Origin: a virus
Length of the DNA: 21,198 nt
Virus record (IMG/VR): IMGVR_UViG_3300025132_000374
Coordinates: 1 to 21,198 of that record
Strand: one strand, 5' to 3'
Shown piece by piece: positions 6,701 through 13,266 of the stretch (the stretch's first letter is position 1; the number at the start of each line of letters is the position of its first letter). The translations under genes were made by a program, and so were the position numbers. The notes under the pieces are model-generated. The model did not search any database and was not told where the DNA came from. It saw only the letters and a list, made by a program, of their open reading frames with translations.

Positions 6701-9700
6701 GCTTTATGTTCTAACACTACAGGTGTTTCTAATGTAGCTGTAGGTCTTTGTTCATTAGTTGCTAATACAACAGGTGGTGAAAATACTGCCGTTGGTAATC
6801 AAGCATTAGATACAAATACTACTGGCTGTAAAAATACGGCAATGGGTAGAAACGCATTATTTGCTAATACAACAGCATCTAATAATACAGCTGTTGGTTA
6901 TGATGCACTTTTTTCTAATACAACAGGTGACTTTAATGTTTCTATGGGTGCTCTTTCACTTGATGCTAATACTACAGGTGTTGATAATACTGCCATAGGA
7001 AGTTACACATTATCTGCTAATTCTACAGGAGTAAGAAATGTAGCCGTAGGCTATGCTTCTGGATTTAACAATACTACAGCTAACGACAATACATCAGTTG
7101 GTGCTTGTTCTTTATATTCTAACACAACAGGTGCACAAAATACTGCTTTTGGTACAAATGCTTTAGGTGCTAATACAACAGCTTCATGTAATACAGCATT
7201 TGGTTGTGGTGCAATGAAATCTAATACTACAGGATCTGTAAATACAGCTTTTGGTAGAGGTGCTTTATGTTCCAATACAACAGGAGTTAATTCAACAGCT
7301 ATTGGTCAATTAGCTTTAAGAGATCAAACTACTGCTGGGAGTGGAAATGTTGCTGTTGGAGATTTAGCAGCTCTTGCAACAACAACAGGTGGACACAATG
7401 TTGTTATGGGTAACTCTGCATTTAGATGTAATACTACAGGTTCAGACAATACTGCTATTGGTGTACTTGCTTTACTTGAAAATACAACAGCAGATGACAA
7501 CGTAGCTGTTGGGTGTAGATCTCTTTGTGCTAACACTACAGGTACAAGAAATGTTGCAGTCGGTAATTTAACTCTTGATAATGGTAATGCAAATAATGAT
7601 AGTGTTGCTATTGGTTATGCTGCATTAAGTAATACATCTAATTCTTCATCTAGTAATACAGCAGTAGGTTCTTATTCTTTATTAAGTAATTCAGGTGATG
7701 ACAATACAGCTGTAGGTAGATGTGCTTTAAGTGGTAACACAACTGGATCAAGCAATACAGCTATTGGGCATAATGCTATGTATGAGGGTACAACAACAGG
7801 TGATTATAATACTATGGTAGGTGCTAGCTCTGGAAGAAAAATGACTTCTGGTACTCAAAACACAGCATCAGGTATAAATTCTTTGGAATTAAACACAACA
7901 GGAGCAAATAATACTGCTATAGGTATGAATGCTTTAGCAGCTAACACTACAGCAGAAAACAATTCAGCTTTTGGACATAGTGCTTTAGCAGCTAACACAA
8001 CAGGAACAAGAAATACAGCAGTTGGTAGAAGTGCTTTAGCTTCCAACACAACAGCAAATGAAAATGTGGCTATTGGTAAAGATTCTATGTGTACCAATAC
8101 GACAGGAACTTTAAATGTAGCAGTAGGTAATAATGCTTTATGTTCTAACACCACAGCAAATTGTAATGTAGCTGTAGGTTATGAATCTTTAGCAACTAAC
8201 ACAACAGGAACAAGAAACACAGCATTAGGTTTTAGATCGCTATGTGCTAACACTACAGGAAATGACCTCGTAGGTATTGGTTGTGGTGCTTTATTAGCTA
8301 ACACAACAGGTACAATAAATGTAGCAGTTGGTAGAGCTGCATTAGCAGATAATACTACAGGAGGTTGTAATGTAGCGATGGGTTATTTTGCTTTGGCTGC
8401 AAATACTACAGCTAATGGAAATACTGCATTAGGAAGAAGTTCAATGGGTTCCAACACTACAGGAGCAAATAATACAGCAGTAGGTTTTTGTTCTTTAAAA
8501 GGTAATACAACAGCTTCAAATAGTACAGCATTAGGTTATTCAGCATTAGAAGCTAACACAACAGGGGCAAACAATACAGCAGTTGGTTTTCAAACACTTC
8601 TTGCTAACACTACAGGAGCAAACAATACAGCTCTTGGTCTTCAGTCTATGTATTACAACCAAACAGGTAGCAAAAACGTAGGTGTTGGTAATAACTCATT
8701 AGGAGCTGGTGGTGGAGGTGGAAGTTTCTCTAGCAATACAGCAGTTGGTTTTGATGCTTTAAGAGAAGTTACAACAGGTTCTAATAACGTAGCAATTGGA
8801 ACTTGTGCGTTAGAAAATAATACAACAGCAAATGAAAATGTAGCTGTTGGAAGATGTTCTATGTTTGCTAATACTACAGGAACTCAGAACGTAGCAATTG
8901 GTAGTTATTCTCTAGATTCAAATACAACAGGAGACCATAACGTAGCTATGGGTTATCTTGCTTCATGCACTATGACAGATGGTAATAGAAATGTTGGTAT
9001 TGGTAGAGCAGCTTTACAAAGCTCTACAACACCAAATGATAACACAGCAGTAGGAGATCAGACGTTAGCAAATAATACTACAGGTGCTGGTAATACTGCC
9101 ATAGGTAGAGCTGCTATGTTAGGAAACACTACAGCTAGTGATAATACTGCTGTTGGTTGTTATGCTATGTTAAGTAACACCACAGGTATTAGAAATCTTG
9201 GAATAAGTAAATGTGCTTTAGGAAATAACACTACAGCTTCTGACAATATGGCTATTGGATTTTGTGCTTTAAAAACTAGTCAAACAGCTGGTGATAACAT
9301 AGCTATAGGTAACTTTAGTTTAAGAGATAATACAACTGGTACTACTAATACATCAATAGGTCTTTCAGCAATGAAAGAAAATACAGAAGGTACATCTAAT
9401 ACAGCAATAGGTAGATCAGCAGTATGTTCTAATACAACAGGTGATGACAATACAGCTGTAGGTAGATGTGCTTTAAGCGCTAACACAACTGGATCAAGCA
9501 ATACAGCTCTTGGAGAGTCTACTGGTAATACAGTAACCACAGGTTCAAACCTAACTTTATTAGGTCATAACGCACAACCTTCATCTGCAACAGCTACCAA
9601 TGAGATTACACTTGGAGATGCTAATGTAGACACATTGAGAATGGGTAATGGTGTCAACATAGTCAGTGGTGGTGCTTTAGTTGGTGGAGGGGGTGGTAAA

Positions 9701-10171
9701 ATTTTGCAAGTTAAACAAACTGCAAATACTTCTACGAGTAGCACATCTGGAACATCATACTCTGACCTTTCTGGTATGAGTGTTTCTATAACTCCATCTG
9801 CAACAGATTCAAAAATATTAGTTATGTTTAGTTTAAATTTTGGTACTGATAGTAGTGGTGGTGATATTCATGTTAGACTTTTAAGAGGTTCTACAGCTAT
9901 TGGTCAACCTAATAATGGTGGGGGTTATGCTAATAATGATTGTCATACTTCAGCTGGTTCTTCAAGAAATCAATACGAAATGTCAAATGTATCATCAACT
10001 TTTTTAGATACTCCATCAACAACAAGTGCAACAACATATAAACTTCAAGCTGTATCAAGACCAGATACTACAGGGCCTACTCTTTATTTAAACAGAACAG
10101 TAAATGATGCATCTGGTGATAATGGAGAAAGAACAGCATCAACAATCACAGTAATGGAAATAGGAGCATAA
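3710..10171 (+). CDS. Giant 2153-aa tail fibre with YadA-like 17-aa repeat shaft
   Basis: The start is GTG with TAGGAGGA immediately upstream (about 3698-3705). Residues 1 to about 155 form a phage fibre N-terminal region (VINDRVKETSTTTGTGTF, DVFCTLPASKAV, VTLPADLNVG) expected to attach to the tail. Residues about 157-1953 are roughly 100-105 copies of a 17-residue unit, consensus NTAVGxxALxxNTT[G/A]xx, related to the repeats of trimeric YadA-type left-handed beta-rolls. Residues about 1954-2153 form a tip domain: EITLGDANVDTLRMG, a Gly linker (GGALVGGGGGK), then a beta domain beginning KILQVKQT. No intramolecular chaperone or protease domain is recognisable. The shaft holds about 50 cysteines, unlike the neighbouring proteins. 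It probably trimerises and binds the host surface. A rise of about 0.5 nm per turn, as in YadA-like rolls, would give a shaft near 50 nm (inference). Confidence 0.85.
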   Translation: MALVINDRVKETSTTTGTGTFSLAGAVQDFETFVAGIGSTNTTYYCIVNSGTGEFEVGIGTVTDASPDTLSRDTVISSSNSDAKVNFAAGTKDVFCTLPASKAVVKDSNNDVTLPADLNVGVNLDVDGLTTTDGITNVGNFSTDGGTIKLDGNYPVGTNNVALGDQALDDGSLSGAHSTAIGHVALTSNTSGSHNTAVGSNSLTTNTTGGCNVAMGVSAVAMNVSGNRNTGLGRSALQENTTASDNTAIGYFSMCSNLTGATNTAVGMCSLKSNTSADDNTSIGGQTLTANTTGGCNTALGQGALFTNTTGGCNTGIGRHALLLNTTGTRNVAVGFCTLQANQTGGNNVAVGFCAGQSNTGTANVAIGDSALRLNTANDNTAVGNRALYSHTTGVSNVAIGYQSLCSNTTASNNTALGYRSLCANTTGCFNVGLGSCSLICNTTGSRNTAVGRQSLHCNTTGGFNTSLGLDSMYENTTGSCNTAVGRSSMLCNTEGACNVSVGEHALGKNTTANNNTAIGFQAMRCNTTGAQNTAVGRLALDANTTAAENTAMGNSALGANTTGEKNTGLGSSSLSATTTGSCNTAVGMDAMLSNTTGSCNTAVGHKSLCSNTTADDNTAVGTRSLCSNTTGTNNVAVGRQALEDNTTASGNTGIGKSSLLENTTGSNNLASGFAALQLNTTGSSNVAVGSLSLNSNTTASSNTAVGTCSLNATTTGCQNTAVGMASLDTNTTGDNNVGVGYQALFSNTTADNNAAVGYQALSVNTTGASNNAFGYRALRCNTTASNNTAMGFCALFANTTGDNNTSVGTSALSSNTTAINNVALGFSALSTNVTGSDNTALGHQSLRDNTGADNTGVGYRSLFANSSGTKNVAVGHSSLIANTTANQNTAVGYSSLGANTTGANNTAMGCGALVLNTTGAENTAIGALSLDANTTGSYNTAVGHLSLTANTTADDNTAIGRSSLCKNTTGTNNTAVGRLSLFNNTTADNNTAVGKSALCSNTTGVSNVAVGLCSLVANTTGGENTAVGNQALDTNTTGCKNTAMGRNALFANTTASNNTAVGYDALFSNTTGDFNVSMGALSLDANTTGVDNTAIGSYTLSANSTGVRNVAVGYASGFNNTTANDNTSVGACSLYSNTTGAQNTAFGTNALGANTTASCNTAFGCGAMKSNTTGSVNTAFGRGALCSNTTGVNSTAIGQLALRDQTTAGSGNVAVGDLAALATTTGGHNVVMGNSAFRCNTTGSDNTAIGVLALLENTTADDNVAVGCRSLCANTTGTRNVAVGNLTLDNGNANNDSVAIGYAALSNTSNSSSSNTAVGSYSLLSNSGDDNTAVGRCALSGNTTGSSNTAIGHNAMYEGTTTGDYNTMVGASSGRKMTSGTQNTASGINSLELNTTGANNTAIGMNALAANTTAENNSAFGHSALAANTTGTRNTAVGRSALASNTTANENVAIGKDSMCTNTTGTLNVAVGNNALCSNTTANCNVAVGYESLATNTTGTRNTALGFRSLCANTTGNDLVGIGCGALLANTTGTINVAVGRAALADNTTGGCNVAMGYFALAANTTANGNTALGRSSMGSNTTGANNTAVGFCSLKGNTTASNSTALGYSALEANTTGANNTAVGFQTLLANTTGANNTALGLQSMYYNQTGSKNVGVGNNSLGAGGGGGSFSSNTAVGFDALREVTTGSNNVAIGTCALENNTTANENVAVGRCSMFANTTGTQNVAIGSYSLDSNTTGDHNVAMGYLASCTMTDGNRNVGIGRAALQSSTTPNDNTAVGDQTLANNTTGAGNTAIGRAAMLGNTTASDNTAVGCYAMLSNTTGIRNLGISKCALGNNTTASDNMAIGFCALKTSQTAGDNIAIGNFSLRDNTTGTTNTSIGLSAMKENTEGTSNTAIGRSAVCSNTTGDDNTAVGRCALSANTTGSSNTALGESTGNTVTTGSNLTLLGHNAQPSSATATNEITLGDANVDTLRMGNGVNIVSGGALVGGGGGKILQVKQTANTSTSSTSGTSYSDLSGMSVSITPSATDSKILVMFSLNFGTDSSGGDIHVRLLRGSTAIGQPNNGGGYANNDCHTSAGSSRNQYEMSNVSSTFLDTPSTTSATTYKLQAVSRPDTTGPTLYLNRTVNDASGDNGERTASTITVMEIGA
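7694..7767 (+). repeat. 74-bp long-range direct repeat, copy A
   Basis: This copy matches 9440-9513 at 71 of 74 bases, including a 38-base identical run. It starts GGTGATGACAATACAGCTGT and encodes GDDNTAVGRCALSGNTTGSSNTAIG. The identity is far above that of ordinary units of the array, which suggests a recent intragenic duplication or gene conversion. Confidence 0.75.
9440..9513 (+). repeat. 74-bp long-range direct repeat, copy B
   Basis: Partner of 7694-7767, 1746 bp downstream. The three differences give GRCALSAN in place of GRCALSGN and NTALG in place of NTAIG. The spacing is not a whole multiple of 51 because irregular units lie between the copies. Confidence 0.75.
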
Positions 10172-10190
10172 AATTTAGGAGTTAATTAAT

Positions 10191-10541
10191 ATGATAGATA
10201 TAGAACAAGCAATTAGAGCATTAGATAATAACGCAGAATTTGTTGTTGATGGAATACCAACTAATGAAGCTGAATATAAAGCACAAGTTAAATATATTTC
10301 TGGTGCAGATGAAAATAATTCAGCTATTTATTCTGATACACAACCTTTTACTTGGGAACAAGTTTTAGTTAAAAAAAATGAATTACAAGCTGAACATGAT
10401 GCTGAAGAATGGAAACGAAATAGACAAGCTGAATATCCATCACATGAAGAATGTATACATGCTCTATTAGATGGTGGCGATACATTAACAGAATTACAAG
10501 CTAAACGATCAGCTATTAAAAATAAATTTCCAAAAACATAA
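10191..10541 (+). CDS. XkdW-like / tail-assembly-type small phage protein
   Basis: 116 aa with TAGGAG upstream at about 10177-10182. The start (MIDIEQAIRALDNNAEFVVDG) and a central PFTWEQVLVKKNELQAEHD resemble XkdW-type phage proteins that often follow tail-fibre genes. The C-terminal end (EYPSHEECIHALLDGGDTL then ELQAKRSAIKNKFPK) is the short conserved tail seen in many small phage proteins of this position. It may be a fibre-assembly helper or a minor tail protein; the function is not established. It directly follows the giant fibre gene, 19 bp after its stop. Confidence 0.5.
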   Translation: MIDIEQAIRALDNNAEFVVDGIPTNEAEYKAQVKYISGADENNSAIYSDTQPFTWEQVLVKKNELQAEHDAEEWKRNRQAEYPSHEECIHALLDGGDTLTELQAKRSAIKNKFPKT

Positions 10542-10548
10542 TAAGGTA

Positions 10549-10576
10549 TTGAAGTATAAATTATTTTTGCTATAAT
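10549..10576 (+). promoter_or_regulatory. Extended -10 sigma70-like promoter before the GT9-like gene
   Basis: TTGAAG at 10549-10554 is followed after 16 nt by a perfect TATAAT at 10571-10576, preceded by TG one base upstream (TGCTATAAT), an extended -10 element. A start near 10583 leaves an 18-19-nt leader to the ATG at 10602. It lies in a 60-bp gap, unusual in this otherwise coupled gene string, so the downstream gene can probably be transcribed by the host polymerase on its own. Confidence 0.6.
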
Positions 10577-10589
10577 TTATTGAAAAATG

Positions 10590-10595
10590 AAAGGA
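10590..10595 (+). promoter_or_regulatory. Ribosome-binding site that decides the start at 10602
   Basis: AAAGGA lies 6 nt before the ATG at 10602. The in-frame ATG at 10587 has no such site and would lie only about 4 nt after the predicted transcription start, so 10602 is preferred. Confidence 0.65.
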
Positions 10596-10601
10596 AATAT
10601 A

Positions 10602-11483
10602 ATGTTAAATACATATGTCGTAGAAGGTGGTGTTGGTAAATGTGCTGCATTTACTGCTTTACTACCAAAATTAAAAAAGAAATCAGAGGTGCAGGTATAC
10701 ACACCTTACATTGATTGTTTTGCAAACAATCCTGATGTTAAACTTGTATTAGAACAAAGTTTACCTTTAAGTGATCCAAGAATCATGGCGTCTGATAATA
10801 TATATTATTCAGAACCTTACAAATCAAATTTTCAATTTGGTAAACAACATTTAGTTGAAAGTTATTGTGAACATCACGGTGTTGAATATGATAAATCAAT
10901 GACTCCTAAATTGTACACAGAGCAACACAAAGCATCTGTTAATAAATGGTTAGGTGATAATAATATTGGTAAATATATTATGATTCAATTTAGTGGTGGT
11001 CAATCTAATTGGAATTATGGAAGCAACGTTCAATACCAAAATATAAATCCAAATAGAAACTATCAACCATTTCTTGCTCAACAGGTTGTTAATATGTTGT
11101 TAGAAGAATATAAAGATACAGCTATCATTAATTGTGTGTTACCTAATGAACCTCATTTTGATGGTACTATCGGATGTGATTTACACTGGGCCTTGATTCA
11201 TGAAATGTTAAAAGGAGCTGAAGGGTTTATTAGTATTGATAGTTGTCTTCAACACTTCTCAGCATCAGCAGAAAAACATGGAGTGGTTATATGGGGGTCA
11301 ACTAGATGGACGCAGTTTGGTTATTCTCACAATAAAAATCTACATTTTCACATGGAAAAAGAATGGGATGAATCTAAATTTATTGATAGTGATCCAAGAA
11401 ATAATATGGTAGAACCCAGATTAATTATCGATAATTTTAAAAAATTAGATAAGACCAAAACTGTTGCATGTGCAACAAAATAA
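10602..11483 (+). CDS. GT9-like (heptosyltransferase-fold) glycosyltransferase
   Basis: 293 aa from the ATG at 10602; an in-frame ATG at 10587 would add five residues but lacks a ribosome-binding site. The N-terminus (YVVEGGVGKCAAFTALLPKL, residues 5-24) is the nucleotide-sugar/Rossmann start typical of GT9-like proteins, followed by VQVYTPYIDCFANNPDV. The second domain starts near 124 (KYIMIQFSGGQSNW), and SIDSCLQHFSASA (211-223) with VVIWGSTRWTQFGY (228-241) matches the donor-binding loop of ADP-heptose:LPS heptosyltransferases, where the family has a D-SG-H pattern and a G-T motif. It probably transfers a sugar to a virion protein or host glycan. Acceptor and donor are unknown. Its own promoter makes it moron-like among structural genes. 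Confidence 0.65.
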   Translation: MLNTYVVEGGVGKCAAFTALLPKLKKKSEVQVYTPYIDCFANNPDVKLVLEQSLPLSDPRIMASDNIYYSEPYKSNFQFGKQHLVESYCEHHGVEYDKSMTPKLYTEQHKASVNKWLGDNNIGKYIMIQFSGGQSNWNYGSNVQYQNINPNRNYQPFLAQQVVNMLLEEYKDTAIINCVLPNEPHFDGTIGCDLHWALIHEMLKGAEGFISIDSCLQHFSASAEKHGVVIWGSTRWTQFGYSHNKNLHFHMEKEWDESKFIDSDPRNNMVEPRLIIDNFKKLDKTKTVACATK

Positions 11484-11495
11484 GGAGAAAACAAT

Positions 11496-11744
11496 ATGAG
11501 TGAAGTAAGAAACGCTGAACAATTGGCACAAGACTATACAGCTATGGGTCATTCTGTAGATTTAATCAATGCTATAATTGATGGATCTCAAATGGCAGAT
11601 GAGTCAGCTGAAGATAGACAAAGTACAGTTGACAGAAATGTTGAGCACTTAGAACTGATGGTCGCTAAAGACGATTGGGGAGATGAAGACATGACTGCCG
11701 CTAACTCAGCTATCACTGCAGGCAAAGCATACACAGCTAGCTAG
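11496..11744 (+). CDS. Small acidic conserved phage protein, unknown function
   Basis: 82 aa with AAGGAG upstream. It is acidic and probably largely helical (NAEQLAQDYTAMGHSVDLINAII, then VDRNVEHLELMVAKDDWGDEDMT) with no cysteine or membrane segment. It resembles short conserved proteins found in tail modules of marine phages, but I know no function. It lies 12 bp after the GT9-like gene and 11 bp before a fibre-like gene. Confidence 0.55.
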   Translation: MSEVRNAEQLAQDYTAMGHSVDLINAIIDGSQMADESAEDRQSTVDRNVEHLELMVAKDDWGDEDMTAANSAITAGKAYTAS

Positions 11745-11755
11745 GAGTCTAAGTA

Positions 11756-12316
11756 ATGGCTTTTGGTTTAACAGCATTTGCAGAAGCACCTTTTGCAGCA
11801 TTAGGTGGAAATGCAGCAGCTGTAGTAACCGGCCTAACTTTATCTTCTAACTTAGGTACCACTGCTCAAGTAGGTACAGCTAATGTTTCGTTAACAGGTC
11901 AGCTAATAGCTTCTAATCTTGGAACAGCTATTGGTAGAGCTGGTGCTAATGTTACTGTAACTGGAGATCTTTTAAATTCTAATTTAGGAACTGTTGATCC
12001 ATCACCGGATGCAACAGTAACTGGACTTGGAATGACTGCTGCTTTAGCAGTTGGAACCGTTGTTGTAGGAACTGCAAATGTTCCTGTAACCGGTCAGTTA
12101 GCAACTTTAACATTAAACTCTGCTACAACTAAAGCAGATGCAAATGTTCCTGTTACTGGACAACTTTTAACAAGCACCTTAGGTATAGCAGGAATTAGAT
12201 GGGCAATAGTACCTACAGGGGACGATACTACTTGGACACCTGTTTCTGAAGGTTCAAGCAGTACGTGGACTGAAGTAAACCAAGGATCATCTTCTACATG
12301 GAAAGAAGTAGCTTGA
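11756..12316 (+). CDS. Fibre-like protein with 22-aa beta repeats and TWxxV tail
   Basis: 186 aa with AGGAG at 11743-11747. After residue about 23 there are six units of roughly 22 residues, pattern VTGQLLxSNLGT...GTANVP, ending near 148. The C-terminus has three 11-residue-spaced TW motifs (TWTPV, TWTEV, TWKEV) separated by SEGSSS or NQGSSS. The Ala/Gly/Thr-rich repeat predicts an extended beta shaft; TW/SS repeats of this type occur at the ends of phage tail or virion proteins. No cysteine is present. Likely a short fibre, spike or virion surface protein; partner unknown. Confidence 0.6.
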   Translation: MAFGLTAFAEAPFAALGGNAAAVVTGLTLSSNLGTTAQVGTANVSLTGQLIASNLGTAIGRAGANVTVTGDLLNSNLGTVDPSPDATVTGLGMTAALAVGTVVVGTANVPVTGQLATLTLNSATTKADANVPVTGQLLTSTLGIAGIRWAIVPTGDDTTWTPVSEGSSSTWTEVNQGSSSTWKEVA

Positions 12317-12348
12317 TTTACAATATAAATATAACTATAGTATAAAAT

Positions 12349-13257
12349 ATGCCAAATACTACGACAACTAGTTTAAAACTTACAGTTCAAGCGACAGGGG
12401 AAAACTCAGGAACTTGGGGTCAGATAACTAATACAAACCTACAGATTTTAGAACAAGCTATAGGTGGTTACGATACTGTTAGTGCTGCATCTGGTGCTAC
12501 TTTAACTTTTTCAAACGGTGTATTATCTAATGGTAAAAACCAAGTATTAAAATTAACAGGGACTATATCAGGAAATGTTAATGTAGTTATTCCTGACTCT
12601 ATTGAAAAAACTTATATTGTAGAAAATGCAACAAGTGGAGCGCATACTGTAACTTTTAAAACAAGTTCTGGAACAGGTGTTACTTGGTCTGCAACAGATA
12701 AAGGAAAGAAAATTTTATATTCTGATGGAACTAACATTGAAGAGGGAGTTACATCAACAGGTAGTTTAATTACCGGTGGTATTACTTCAAACAGTATTCA
12801 TACAAACACTATTAATACAAGCAATCTTACAGTAACTAATGACACAAATGTTAGTGGTATTACTATAAGCGACAATGTTACAGCAGCAAACAATATTACG
12901 ACAACTTCAGGAGGCGTGGTAGCTTCTTCTGGAAACATGACAGATCAAAAAGGCGAAGTAAGATTAGTTCCAGCAAATACTCAAGGATCAACTTATACCT
13001 TAGTAGCTAGTGATCATGGTAAAGTTATTATAGCTTCTAATACAATAACAGTTCCTTCAGGGGTTTTTTCAGTAGGTCAAACGGTTTCAATATTTAACAA
13101 TACTTCAGGTAATATTTCAATAAGTCGTTCTAGTGTTACTATGTATTGGTCTCAAAATGGAACTAATGCAGATAGAACGCTAGCAACTAGAGGAGTTGCT
13201 ACAGTTCTTTGTGTAGGAACTAATACATTTGTTATTACTGGTGGAACATTAAGTTAG
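12349..13257 (+). CDS. Tail fibre protein with conserved N- and C-terminal phage domains
   Basis: 302 aa. The N-terminal block (TSLKLTVQATGENSGTWG, then NTNLQILEQAIGGYD) is the attachment-type region of many marine phage tail fibres. Residues about 50-130 are beta-rich, 130-195 are an Asn/Thr-rich shaft-like stretch, and about 198-302 form a tip domain (GEVRLVPANTQGSTYTLVASD, VPSGVFSVGQTVSIFNN, RTLATRGVATVLCVGTN). No ribosome-binding site is visible in the 32 bp before the ATG, unlike nearly all neighbours. Likely adsorption function; the receptor is unknown. Confidence 0.65.
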   Translation: MPNTTTTSLKLTVQATGENSGTWGQITNTNLQILEQAIGGYDTVSAASGATLTFSNGVLSNGKNQVLKLTGTISGNVNVVIPDSIEKTYIVENATSGAHTVTFKTSSGTGVTWSATDKGKKILYSDGTNIEEGVTSTGSLITGGITSNSIHTNTINTSNLTVTNDTNVSGITISDNVTAANNITTTSGGVVASSGNMTDQKGEVRLVPANTQGSTYTLVASDHGKVIIASNTITVPSGVFSVGQTVSIFNNTSGNISISRSSVTMYWSQNGTNADRTLATRGVATVLCVGTNTFVITGGTLS

Positions 13258-13266
13258 GAGAAAACC

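Larger units (their letters stand above)
4181..9570 (+). repeat. 51-bp in-frame tandem repeat array (about 105 units)
   Basis: The unit encodes 17 residues and is diverged in DNA sequence: units share AATACAGC[A/T]GT[T/A]GG-like cores and AACAC[A/T]ACAGG-like linkers, and synonymous codons vary. Local exact copies exist; for example a 30-bp identical stretch occurs at 5443-5472 and 5494-5523, exactly 51 bp apart. Irregular units occur near 4780-4850, 6250-6320, 7320-7350, 7560-7700, 7780-7860, 8690-8740, 8960-9010 and 9510-9540. The unit number comes from array length divided by 51, not from an alignment. Confidence 0.9.

Noticed and set aside
4963-9540. Several antisense open frames of 64-167 codons within the giant fibre gene
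   Set aside because: They are produced by the repeated codon pattern of the + strand gene (the complement repeats PTAVL, PVVL motifs) and have no ribosome-binding sites or family resemblance.
4181-9570. Regular 51-bp spacing that looks like a CRISPR-type or intergenic satellite array
   Set aside because: The repeats are in-frame coding sequence in one uninterrupted frame, diverge at synonymous sites, and lack unique spacers.
9571-10171. Self-cleaving S74 chaperone at the end of the giant fibre
   Set aside because: Only the lead-in ITLGDANVDTLRMG is present; the sequence after it does not show the chaperone's serine/lysine motif region or coiled-coil end.
10587-10601. Upstream ATG at 10587 as start of the GT9-like gene
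   Set aside because: It has no ribosome-binding site and lies about 4 nt after the predicted transcription start; AAAGGA is correctly placed for the ATG at 10602.
12341-12346. TATAAA as a -10 element for the 12349 gene
   Set aside because: It ends 2 bp before the ATG, so transcription would start inside the gene; TATAGT at 12336-12341 is the better candidate.
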